Assembly (NCBI RefSeq): GCF_047663525.1 | Contig: NC_092590.1 | Coordinates: 10,498,001 to 10,562,000, forward strand | Reading direction: 5' to 3' | DNA length: 64,000 bases | Source of the DNA: Anas platyrhynchos | Taxonomy: Eukaryota > Chordata > Aves > Anseriformes > Anatidae | Part shown: in pieces, positions 13,438 through 23,880 of the stretch | Position numbering within the stretch: position 1 is the first letter of the stretch | How the letters are laid out: each line of letters opens with the position of its first letter | The notes under the pieces: model-generated | The model's database searches: none | The model's input: only the letters and a program-made list of their open reading frames with translations | Told to the model about the DNA's origin: nothing | Translations under genes and position numbers: made by a program

Positions 13438-14340
13438 GAATGCTTCTTGTGAGCCATCACAAGCTTCATCCTAGGTTGTATGGACTGCCTTGATTCAGAA
13501 ACATGCAGCAATTGCTGGCAGAGCTATACCGAAATCCAGGCTTTGGCACAGCAGGACATTGAGTTTAGAGCCTTAAGCATACACCTGAAATCATTAATGA
13601 TTGTGAATTATTGAGGAGAAAGGTAGGCAAAACCAGACTTTATTAAAGACAGCCACAGAAATTGTTCTGTTCTGCTACCACAGGCAGAAACCGGAGTTAC
13701 CTTCCCATTGGGTACGGCAGCATCAGGTGGTTGATAGAGCAAAATAGAGTGAGTCTTCACATCACACTTACATGGAAACCCCATCATAACTTTCGGCAAA
13801 TCTTGCTGTTTCAAAAAGAAGGAAAGAAACAAAAAACACACAAAAAACACGTTGACTTAGTACATTGTAATTTAGAGGACCTCCAGAGAACAGGTTCAAC
13901 AGTTTCCCAAATTCAAGCTACTCGAGCTGTTCATTAAGGACATTACTTGGATCACGGATGCTGCCAGAGGTGCCGTTTTGGACATGAAGGTGCTAGCATA
14001 ATTTTAGGAACAGCTGTAGGGAGAAATGGAAACCTCTATTTCTGCAATCAGTGCAAGTATATAAGTGGATGTTGGAGTCCTGAGTGGAAAAACACAATGT
14101 TTTACTTGCTTTTCCTCTTTCTGCTCCTTTCTTGGATGTGAAACTATCCATAAGTTTTGGTTTAGCAGCTAGTGAATAGGGCTCTATGAGTACAGTATAT
14201 ATTTTTTACAACTGTAACTTGTAGAAAGGAAACATAAACCTGGATAATTCTTAAAGAATATATTGTAAAATTTCCAATTATTTTGAATTGCAAATTTTAT
14301 CAGTTACCAGTGGATTAAACTGAGTTTTTTCGAAGGGGCA
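13438..14340. other. Unique sequence, no gene recognised
   Basis: If the exon pair above is real, the first 200 bases would be its 3' untranslated region. Otherwise only short open frames are present. The AT-rich part at 14160-14340 leads into the old LINE. Confidence 0.4.
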
Positions 14341-15715
14341 GAAGTAGAGGCTGGAACGGAAGAGAACTAGATTAAAGAATATTCAGATAAGATGGATGTA
14401 GTGCAGTCAGCAGGGCCTGATGGAGTTCACCCCTGAGTACTTAAGGTGCTGTCTGAAGCAATCTCTGAGCCATTAGTGATTATCTTTAAGAACTCATGGA
14501 GGAGAGAGGAGGTCCCTGAAGACATGAGAAGGGCAAACAGAGTGTATTATGTTTTAAAGAGGGGAGAAGGAGGACCCTGGGAATTACAGACCTGTCAGTC
14601 TAACTTAGGTCCTTAAAAGATACAGGAACAAATCATTAAACAATCAATTTGCAAGTAGCCAGCTGATATGGTGATGAAAAAAAAAAAAGAAAAGAAAAGA
14701 GAGAAAAAAGAAAGAAAACATAGACTTGTCAAGAACGATTGATGTCAAATCAATCTCATTTCCTTCTTTGTCACAGTAGCTTGTCTAGTGAATAAAGAGG
14801 AAGCAGCAAATGCAACAGTGCTTGATTTTAGTAACACTTTTTGACATATATGACAGGCTAAGGAGTATGGTATAGATATAATTACAATGGGGTAGGTGCA
14901 TAGCCTGTTGAAAAATAGCTCTGTAGCAACAGCTAGTGCTGGATCACTGTCAGGGAGGATATTTCAAGTATGCAATTCAGCAGCTTGTCTTATACCCAGG
15001 TTTTAATAAATATTTTTTCTTGGAAGCTGAACAACAAGCAAACAAGTGCAACCTGTGGATGGCACAATTAGGAGATACCGAAAGACCAAGGAGGCCAGGA
15101 TTTGAACTTGAAATAATCTTTACAGCTTGGGGAAATGATTCTGAAATATTACAATGAAATTCTCTCAGGAACAGTCCAAAGTGCTGTACCTGGGAAGACG
15201 AGATGCAGAGACATGATGTGGGGCGGTGGTGGCTGGGGAGAATAACTAGGCAGCAGTATGTTTGTAAATGACTTGAGGATTGCAGAGAATCATGAATTAA
15301 ATGTTCTGGGTTGTGTGAGGAGTGCCATCCTTGAGACACAGCCTATGATTACTTTCCTGTCTTTGCTTCACTTCTGGTACTGCATCCATTTGTGGGTGCC
15401 ACCTTTTGCTGCAAACGAAGAGGAAACAGAAAATACAAGGAAACAGAAAACACCAGGAAAGCAGTCAGAGCGCAGAGTGCTGAGAAGCACGAACTGCGAG
15501 GAGATGCTGAATTGGGAATTGGGTTTGTTTACTTCAGGAAAGAGAAGGCTGAGAGAGAAATATGACAAGACTTCCAGTATATATATATGTGTGTGTGTGT
15601 GTATATATATACGTAAGTGGTGGCTGTGAACAAGACAGTGATCAATTGTTCTCTTTGGTCACAGAGAGGATAACAAGCAGAAATTATCTTAATTTGCCAC
15701 TTAATGTCAGGGTGA
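14341..15715 (+). mobile_element. Ancient CR1/L3-like LINE relic, ORF2 reverse transcriptase to 3' end
   Basis: Degenerate but collinear with CR1/L3-type non-LTR elements of sauropsids. In order it contains: 'cagcagggcctgatggagtt' and 'agaactcatggaggagagag'; 'gggaattacagacctgtcag', the NYRPVSLTS block of reverse transcriptase; a region like LDFSKTFD near 14820, with a frameshift; 'ccaaagtgctgtacctggga'; 'aactaggcagcagtatg'; a block like 'ctgtgtccagttctgggtgcc' near 15380; and finally 'gtgatcaattgttctctttgg' near 15640, typical of the region before the 3' end. Many indels and stops make it non-functional. An A/G-rich stretch (14679-14720) and a TA/TG microsatellite (15577-15612) interrupt it. 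Its decay is far greater than that of the CR1 at 60.5 kb. Ends are approximate and the exact subfamily cannot be fixed without alignment. Confidence 0.8.
15577..15612. repeat. Compound TA-TG-TA microsatellite
   Basis: Alternating (TA)n, (TG)n and (TA)n over 36 bp inside the old LINE. The two TA arms are mutually complementary, and all of it is alternating purine-pyrimidine, which favours Z-DNA or cruciform structure. Confidence 0.92.
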
Positions 15716-15758
15716 GAAGAGTTGGCGCTGTCATGCAAGGATGCTCCTTGCTGTTGTG

Positions 15759-15774
15759 TTTTTTTTTTTTTTTT
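15759..15774. repeat. Poly(T) run, 16 bp, start of a very strong polypyrimidine tract
   Basis: The T-run continues as CCTTTTCTCTCTTTCAG to 15791, a near-ideal 3' splice-site sequence. Confidence 0.9.
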
Positions 15775-15886
15775 CCTTTTCTCTCTTTCAGACAAGTCAG
15801 ACAGTGCCTGTTGGGAGGCCCTGGCTCTGTTTCAGTGCAGGGAGCTCATTCCATGAGGTTTCATACAGCTTCACATTTCTGCTCAG

Positions 15887-15905
15887 AAAAAAAAAAAAAA
15901 AAAAA
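15887..15905. repeat. Poly(A) run, 19 bp
   Basis: An uninterrupted A-run 113 bases after the T-run at 15759-15774, so the two can pair as an inverted repeat. Confidence 0.93.
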
Positions 15906-16619
15906 GGCAAAACTGTTCTTATCGCTAGAGTTTCCATTTTAACACTGCTTTGACTATATGCCAGAAATTGTTTGATTTGATGGCCTTACATTGCTCACCA
16001 CGAAAATGTCAACATTTATTCTCTGTTACCATCCTCTGTACTGAAGATACTGCAGTATTTCAGTTCATAATAAGCCAGCTGGTCCATTACACATACTCTC
16101 TTTCTGAACATCAATTACTGCCTGCTTTAGACTCTCCTTCGTTCTCCATGGCAGCATCACTCCAAACCTTATTTCGTGGAAGATAAGAGACAAAACAGGC
16201 TTATATAAATATTAAATGAGAATGTTGTGAAAAGAGATTATCTGAGAATCTGTCCCTTGGAGAGAGAAGCAGAGCAGACCCTCGCATTAAAAACATCTTA
16301 ATGCTGCTCTCCAGCAGAGCACAGACACCCCTGAGTACTCCAGTAATCAGATTCTGACACAGGCAAAGACCCAGGGCTTTTTTGTCGTGTTGCTGGCAGG
16401 GATTTCAGTAGCCAGCTCCTGGCTGACCCCAGGGCGAGCAAGAGACAAAGCTGAGGGATCTGTAGGACCAAAATCACTCTGATGGAGGCATTGGGGAGAG
16501 CGTGGGGACAGCCCCATTCAGGTTGACCCCGTGGTTCAGCAGTGTTGACAGCTACCTTGGTGACTTTTTTCCTCGTGTTGTCACCTATTGCAACTCAGCC
16601 AGTCCCTTCTTTAAGTGAT
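15906..16619. other. Unique sequence, no gene recognised
   Basis: Short open frames only; nothing with splice or homology support. Confidence 0.5.
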
Positions 16620-17140
16620 ACATAGGCTATGCCACCGCCGGGAGAAGTCATTGATTATAGGGTACGTTAGCAATAATACCACGGTTAACATGGGGTGGTT
16701 TGTTAGAGCGGCGAACACCCTCCGCTTTGCTTTCAGTTATTAATTAACCAACCAGTCATTAACTGCTGCTAACAATTGATTTACAGGGAATTATTGCTTA
16801 AATAGCAGGAGGTATTTAAGAGGAAAATAAATTAAAACAAAGAACTGCTGGATCCTTGGGCACAGAAAGGACTCCTTGTAATATAAAGAATGGCTGCTAC
16901 AGCCCTGTAATTACAGAGTGATAAACAGTCATTGGGAAGTGCGTTCCTTTCCAGAGACAATGACATTATGTCTCCTGGAAAGAGCCCCTTTGTCTGCGCT
17001 AATTGAATGATCTGAAATGAATGATGTTATCAGAAACCTAACCCAGGCAACTAATGTTATATTTATGGGTTATCAAAAATATTTAATCGTAGCCACGGTC
17101 TCTCCAAGATGTGTCATGGACACTGCAGCGTCCAAAAGTA
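16620..17140. promoter_or_regulatory. Candidate conserved noncoding element (enhancer-like)
   Basis: This block lacks repeats and coding signal but is dense in homeodomain-type cores. There is TTAATTAA at 16740-16747, AATTGATT near 16773, and a palindromic CTGTAATTACAG at 16905-16916. CTAATTGAATGATCTG lies near 16999, with further TAAT and ATTTA motifs to 17090. Such composition is usual in deeply conserved vertebrate enhancers near developmental genes. Conservation itself cannot be seen from one sequence, and the target gene is unknown. Confidence 0.3.
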
Positions 17141-18693
17141 TGATTGAGGGCTGGTATGGCACATTATCTTAATTATAAAGCAGAATTACAAGTTCTTCCA
17201 TTGGTTCTGCCTCCTTCCACACTGGCAGAACAAATGAGACCTATTAACCCAAGTGCAAGTGAACACCGCCTCCTAATGACATTTTTTCCTCTCTGTGGGC
17301 AGAGAGAAAGAGAGAAAGTGGTTGTATTTTTTTTTTCCCTGGGAAATAGTGACACAAATCAATTTATGGGGCTCGCAACACGTGCAAACCTCTCTCGCAG
17401 CTCCTTCTGCTGAATCTGCCCGTGCCGGTGCCACCAAGGTCAATGTCTGGGTTGATTTAGCAGGCGTCACTGAGCTCTTCAGCCTGCATTTGCCATTTCC
17501 AAGTTTAACCGTGTTTCACTGCCCTCTCCTGGAGCCAGAGGTTGAATGCTGCATTTTAGGCCCTTCACTGCAGCATTAGCAAAGATTAATTTCATGTGAC
17601 GGCAAAGAGAGAAGACTACTGCTCCTTCAGACCTGAGGCTGTGAGACGGACAGAGAAGAGGTGGGAAGGTATTGCTGAAAAAATATGTGTCCTGTGCTTC
17701 GGTTTTTGGGATTGTTTGGTTTTGTGGATACGTGCCAGTTTTTCTCTTCCACATGTCTTTTTAGGATGTGATTTCTGTAAATAGGCTGGCAAAAATCTGA
17801 CCTGCCCCAGGAGATGAGTAGTGATATGGAGGCTTTGGGGTGACTCCTTGAGGGGCTTCTCAAATCTTCGATCAGGATCTCCATTTTTGTTTGCTGTTTT
17901 TGTTCATACATGCTGCAGATATTTCTTCAGTCCTTCAATGAATGCAGGCATTTCTGACCAAAACTTTAAACTCCCAAAGCTTTTCTTGCTTGGCTCCTGA
18001 TAGTTTGACTGCCATTTTTGTTTTGGGTTTAGATGTGTTATGAACATCTTGGAAAGTCCATAGTGACCTCTTGCCTTTGACATCTCCTCTGCCTTTTCAT
18101 TCATTTCTATGTACAAGAATATTTAACTTTGTGATTACCTGCAAAATAAACAGCTGCTTATGAAAGGATGTGGAGAACAACTGAAATTGAACGTAACTTG
18201 GGGTTTGGGACCTTTTGCATTTCCTAATTCTGGCATTCCTACATGGCTGGATTTCAGTACGTTTCAGTACCAGGAGGTGGCACTGACAATCACAGGGATC
18301 TGCAGCAGACCTAAACGGAAAACCAGTTGGTAAAACCTCTGTTGATGCAAAGTATGACTACAGCTGTGTGAGTCTTCGCAAAGGTCTGTACGTCTCTTTT
18401 GGCTTTTTTTAGCAGCCTGCAGAAGAGTGGGAGACAGTCTCTTTCCAGCCAAAATTCTTAGTTCAGTCCCAAAAAGGCAATGCAGGATTTTTATAGGTTA
18501 TATGATGTGGAAAGATGAGCTAGCAAGGAGAGTTTCAGTATCGTGATTCCCTACAGTATTTGAGAACATCAGCAAGCTGTTATCAGGTCAGATGTACTTA
18601 ATCCTTCCAAAACGCACCTGAGATCATTCTGGCACTCCTGGGGCAGGAAGAAATATGTAACTCTGACACATTTTTTAGAATGGGAGATCTTTT
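17141..18693. other. Unique sequence, no gene recognised
   Basis: Only overlapping frames below 100 codons on both strands. No paired splice sites with an open frame were convincing. Confidence 0.5.
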
Positions 18694-18696
18694 GTG

Positions 18697-19200
18697 ATGG
18701 TTGTAGAGCTGGAGTCAATAAACAGCCTAAATGCCTTCATTTACCTCACAGGACAGCAGTGCTTGGTGTCTAGGTTCAAGAGACAGATACCGAGGCCTGG
18801 GACAGTGCTTGGTACCTCAATGTGGATCAATAGGTCTTTTGGGGCTCTGGTTTGTGGACTGTTGGTACCCTGTCAGATGTCAGGAGGCATCCTAAGAAGT
18901 GAAAAGTTATTTTTCAACAGTCACGCACGCAAGCAAAGAAATGAGCCAAACTGGCGAATGGAAGACACGAACCACCGGGGGTCGGCCTACCTCGGTTTGG
19001 GTGCTGAGGCAAACCATCATGGTGACGCTGCCCAGAACGGTGCTGGGGAAAAAAAGAAAAATATTGGAAGATCTGGAATCACATTTAGGTGCAGGTTCCT
19101 TACTCGGGGCTATGAGGAAGGCCAGCAGCGGCCCGCCACTCCTGAGGAAAATGGCTTCCCCTCAGTCTTTCAAGGAGCGAGGAGAGAGACATTTCTTTGA
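18697..19200 (+). other. Unexplained 167-codon open frame from ATG
   Basis: Among the longest forward open frames in the window. It starts at ATG 18697 and ends at TGA 19200. It overlaps a 108-codon frame at 18899-19225 read in another phase. The product has no signal peptide, no membrane segment and no family I recognise; it is hydrophilic and rich in Asn, Gly and Arg in its second half. A GTAAGT lies at 19219. Composition resembles its surroundings. It is probably a chance frame in a stretch poor in stop codons. Confidence 0.12.
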
Positions 19201-19225
19201 AAAATATGAAGGGTACTTGCAGTAA

Positions 19226-20382
19226 GTCTCGCCTGAAGGCATTTTTGAGATATTGGGAGTACATTGTCCAAATCTCCCCTCAGCCTAAGAAGATTTAAAG
19301 CTAAATTTCTGATCTCCAAAGGGAGTTTCCAAGCTGTCAGTGTGAGAGCAAGGGATGTCTTCCTCAAAACTCGCACCAGGGCTTCCTGATTTCATTTCCT
19401 AAGACCAACGGGGCATAAACGTGAGGTGTCAAAATAAGACAGCTGTGCACATGCCCAGATGTGGACCTTTCCAGCAGGAAATCTGCTTCCAGCAATTGGT
19501 TTGCCTTGGGCAGACTGAGCCTGGGCACAGTCCTCCACGAGGCCTACCCTGAGATGGCTGAGGAGTAAGACGTAGCAGGAAAACTAAATAAATTATGGGC
19601 TATTGGAGGACACAGTATTTTTAGGCAGTTGTTTGTGATGGGTTTTGGTTGGCTACAAAGCCTGTTTCTCATTACACAGCCTGCCCAACATGTGGTGCAA
19701 ACTGCCTCAGGCCTGGGAGTGAGCAGGTTCTCAGTTTTCCCATTTTAGCTGTCTGTGAGAGTATGAAGGACCCAATACAACTAATAAACCAGTGATTGAT
19801 TCAGTCTGGCTAGTGACGGTTGTCTCTGATTGTATCACCAGCTCTTCTCAAAACAGTTACCATAGTAATGAAAAATATCTGCAAGGACTCGAAGATTTTT
19901 AGGGACAGCAAATGGACAGTATAGTACAAAGAGTATCCAAGAAAGAAGTCATTAGGTGGAGGCTGTACTGGATTGCTTCTCTGGATGCTGTCTGTCTTAG
20001 AGAGAAGTAACCACGGGCCCATTCATTTGCACACCTGATCTTTGCTTTATCTACATCTCCCAAGATAGACAGGGATTGCCTGTTGAATTTTGCTTTGTTT
20101 TTAGATAGGTTTTTAACTGAACTTAAAAGAGAGTGCCTTGCCTAAACATTCAGCAGAGTTCATTTTTTATGCAGTAGGAACTGACCTGCCATTTATTTAA
20201 TGTCATCTTTCTTTTTTTTTTTAACGTTTAATCAATATTAATTGATCTTTATTGTTCTTAATTCAACTAAATGAAGTATTGTGTGTTTGAAAAAGCCATT
20301 TAATTGATGAGGTAGATATAACAATTACTTTGTTGTTTTACTCTGTTGTTATCTAATTAATGCAGGATGTTTTATTTGTTTG
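19226..20382. other. Unique sequence, no gene recognised
   Basis: The text near 19276 ('aatctcccctcagcct') recalls reverse-oriented CR1, but the match is too short to call. From 20200 onward the sequence is AT-rich with a 10-T run. No transcript structure was seen. Confidence 0.4.
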
Positions 20383-20438
20383 TTTGCTTTTTTGTATTTT
20401 AGTTTTACTTTGCTTTTTTATATTTTAGTTTTACTTTG
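20383..20438. repeat. 26-bp tandem duplication, two copies
   Basis: The unit begins tttgcttttttgtattttag and is repeated with one substitution (g to a) starting at 20409. Confidence 0.9.
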
Positions 20439-22771
20439 GAAGTAAAAATTCAAGGGTCTTAATATTGGGAGAATGAATACATTGCTATGATGTTGAACAA
20501 AAGTATTAGGAAAGCTGCTAAAATACATGCCAGAGAATTAGTAGCAACATTTAAAGGAAGCTTATTTAATGTTGCTTTCTGTCAAATCAGGGCTTTTGGT
20601 GGATATTGGAGAATTTAGGTCAAGCTACAGCAAAGACAGACTCTGACTAGAGTTTTACAGCAGCTTTAAGACCCCAATTAGTCTGTGGGCTTCAGATTCT
20701 CGAACGAGCTTTGTGTGAGGTGTTGTGAAATCATAGATAACTCAGGAACCGGTCAGTGATTTATGTTATCTCCTTTCCTCGTTTGTTATTTGAAACACAA
20801 AAAGTATTTGTTCACCCTTTCCATTATTCTTGGAGGCTTGATGTGTTTTTAAATCCCTTTTCACAAATATGAATGTTTCAAGGGTCTGGTGCTCCCAGCA
20901 AGGACCATGAACAGGAAGGGGCTGTGGGGAGGGTTGTGAGCATCTCTGAAAACGCCTGCGAAGAATTTCCTTGCTCAAAGCTATGTGAAATATGTGAGAG
21001 GAGTACAGAAGAGAAGGCTGACATTTAGATTAAGAATTGTTGACCACCAAGTGTTTTTGGGACTGAATATCTGGCAGCAAATAAGGTGAACTGAAGTGTA
21101 GCTTATCTGTTTGGCTGGGTTTCCAGGGCTAACAAGTCACTTATCCAGGAAACAGACTGATTGCTGAGGGAGGAGTGGGGCTGGAAAAATATTTTTTTTA
21201 CTGAGGATGCTTTCAAAGGTGCTCTTCCCTTTTGCTGATTATTCCCACGCTGCTTTTTTCCCCCTCCGTCTGTGTAAGGCTCACCTACATCTGGGTGCCG
21301 GTGTTTGCTCCTGAAGGGTGACATTTTGATGAAATATCAGGGCAGAAGGCTTCACCCTAGCCATGAGATTAGTCTGTAGCTGTCTGGTTTTATCTAGCAC
21401 CTCGCATCAGAAACTGATTGTTTCACCTACAGGATTTGTTCAAGCTGATTTTATTGGTGGAACTATTGAGGCATTGACAAATAATAAAGAATAACAAAGA
21501 AACACAGATTGAAATAACAAATCTTTCCCTCAGCTGGTTTTGTTTGAAACATCTGAGATTATTTCTGCACAAATGGAACTCTCTCATGAAGAAAACATTT
21601 CTTAAAGAACAAGAAACACGGTGGGGTATGACACGGAGCTTGAATCTTCAATCCATGCTGGAAGAAAGGCATACATGCACACTAGTGGTCTCTGTAAATT
21701 CTCTGTAGAAAAGTTTTTTGTAATTTCTTAAGGGATGGAAAAAAAAAGACAGAGAAATTCATCTAAAGAGGATTTAATAGGATGCAAAATATTTGTAGGA
21801 TTTTTTTTTCAACCATCTCACAGCATTCATTTACTGTGCTCTGATGTTTAAGTTCTGTATGCAGAAAACACCACTCTTGGGAGTGATCATTTGCTTTCTA
21901 CGGCTTCTGTCCACAGGGGCTGGGCAGCCTCGCCATAGAGGCAATCCAGCTGCACCAGGTCAGTTTGATATTTCAGCAGTAGCTTAAATGGTTCTAGCAG
22001 CAGCAAAGGAGCCAGGCGGAACTCCACTCCACACCTTGTTCTTTATCCTAAAACTGCTTGCATAGAGAGGAATGATCCTTCAGAGAGTTAACACTCGCTG
22101 TTAAGTGCATAAAGGCGAGGGGGACCTTTTAAATCCAATGTTCACATCTCGATGTACAGATTCTTTTCCCAAAATTAAGATCTTTTGGCCTCGCTCGCAG
22201 GAGGCTTCTTCTGTCACCTAATGAGCAAGTGTGAAATACACACGGAACACAAACATGCCCTGGGAATTACCAAAATAAATAACTAAATGCATACATGCAA
22301 GCAATGGAACCCTGATTCAGGACACCGCCCAGCTACCTGCAATGGCAGCTTGCCTGAAATAGCCTTGCAATGCTATGAGCAAGCTGCCTGTTGTGTTTTT
22401 TGTTGTGTTTTTTTTTTTTTTTCAGAGCCACAGCAAGACTTGCAAGGCGTTGTTTTGAAGTGCTGCTGGCTCTTCCTACAGTTCATCACGGATCTTGTTA
22501 GGAAATGAAGGAGAGGAAACTGGGCAACCGCGCTGCTGGGCCACGAGGAAACACACAATGAGCATAATGAAGCCAGCAGCTGCAGGACAATGGGAGCAGG
22601 CTGGGGCTATTTTTGTTAGATGGGAACAATCAATCGAACGTGTGAGACCTTATCACGCTCCCTCCCCGCCTTCTCCCCCTTTCTTGAGCACTGGAAATTT
22701 TCCCAAAGAGCTTTCCTTTTCTCTTAGTAAAGATGATTACCATCATAATTTTCTCTTTCATCTCCAAGCAG
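20439..22771. other. Unique sequence, no gene recognised
   Basis: Short open frames only. A T-run sits near 22409-22422. The stretch at about 22050-22300 looks like low-redundancy conserved noncoding sequence, but this cannot be tested here. Confidence 0.45.
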
Positions 22772-22903
22772 GTTTCTTTTGGAAGTCTTTGATGGCTTCC
22801 TCTGAGTGCGGCTATATTGTCTTGCTGTGACAGAGTGATTTGCAGCTGGGTCATGCTCGGCATCAGGAAACCTGGAACAGTGTTCACCAGCATTTATGAG
22901 TAG
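22772..22903 (+). other. Candidate noncoding exon
   Basis: A strong acceptor ('ttctctttcatctccaagcag', AG at 22770-22771) and a good donor (TAG|GTAAGG, GT at 22904) bracket 132 bases. All three frames contain stops, so if transcribed it would be an exon of a long noncoding RNA or an untranslated exon. Such site pairs arise by chance several times in a window this size. Confidence 0.18.
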
Positions 22904-22956
22904 GTAAGGGTCCCCTAACCTCTCCTTGGCTGGGTGCAAAGGCTGGAAGCATTGCT

Positions 22957-22989
22957 AAAAAAAAAGAAAAAAAAGAAAAAAAAAAAAGG
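22957..22989. repeat. A-rich low-complexity run
   Basis: A-runs broken by single G over about 33 bp. Confidence 0.9.
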
Positions 22990-23269
22990 AATTTGGACTG
23001 GGCAAAGCTCTCACAGATGGAAAATAACAGCAAATGTTTGCATCCTGAGATGCAATGAGAAGAAATAAATACATAATTAAGATACTACTCATTGCTCCAA
23101 TGTCTGAATTCTCCATCTTCATGACTCCCTTCTAGGAGCAGGCCTTTTAAATGTCACAGCACTATTAGCTCCAGCTTACAAATGGAAAAAAACAGAGGGA
23201 CATAGACCAATGATTTATGATGTTAAGTGAGATGGAAAGAAAAAGTGTATTTTGTGCGCTCTCTCTAAA

Positions 23270-23880
23270 CAGAAATACATTCTTCCTTTATGCTCGGGTT
23301 ATAAATGTATAACCCCTTCCCAGTGCACGTATGTCTAATTTAAATCTTTTCAGTGTCCTGTGCGCCAGTAACAGATATGCTACCTTAGATTCTCATGCTT
23401 CATAACTATGAAAGGAATATTAATTGGGAAATGGGCTTTTCTAACATTTGATATTTCGTGCATGCACTGCAGCAGCACTTACAGGTTTGCTATTAATACT
23501 TTTTATCTTCAGTTCTTCAATGTGTAAGTCTTTCTCCCTTTATGAAGCAGCCTATTAGTCACACACAATCAATACTTTCTGCACTTCCACCTATTATCTC
23601 AATGTCACTGAGATCTGGCTAGGGCTTCATACCACAATTCTTGCTACTACTTTAATCTCATTATAATGACGTGTTTACATTGGTAGCAGTTTAATCAAAA
23701 TTGGATGTGTTTATAACACTTAGTGCAGTTTAGAAACAGCTTAGTTTTACTTTACTACAAAGAAACCACTAAATTGACTGCAATTCCTAATCAATATAGC
23801 TATAATTCTTGGAATTTAAATAGGATTTTAAATGGCCTTGCCTGTGCTGCTAAGGGTGACATGGCTGTCTTGTAATTTGT
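23270..23880. promoter_or_regulatory. Candidate conserved noncoding element
   Basis: AT-rich, repeat-free sequence with many TAAT/ATTA cores and related sites (ATTAATTGG near 23419, CTATTAATAC near 23491, CATTATAATGACG near 23660, TTTAATC and ACAATCAAT motifs). There is no open frame of note. The style matches vertebrate developmental enhancers. This is inferred from composition only. Confidence 0.22.

Noticed and set aside
19240..19330. Possible reverse-oriented CR1 fragment
   Set aside because: Only about 16 bases recall CR1; too little to support.
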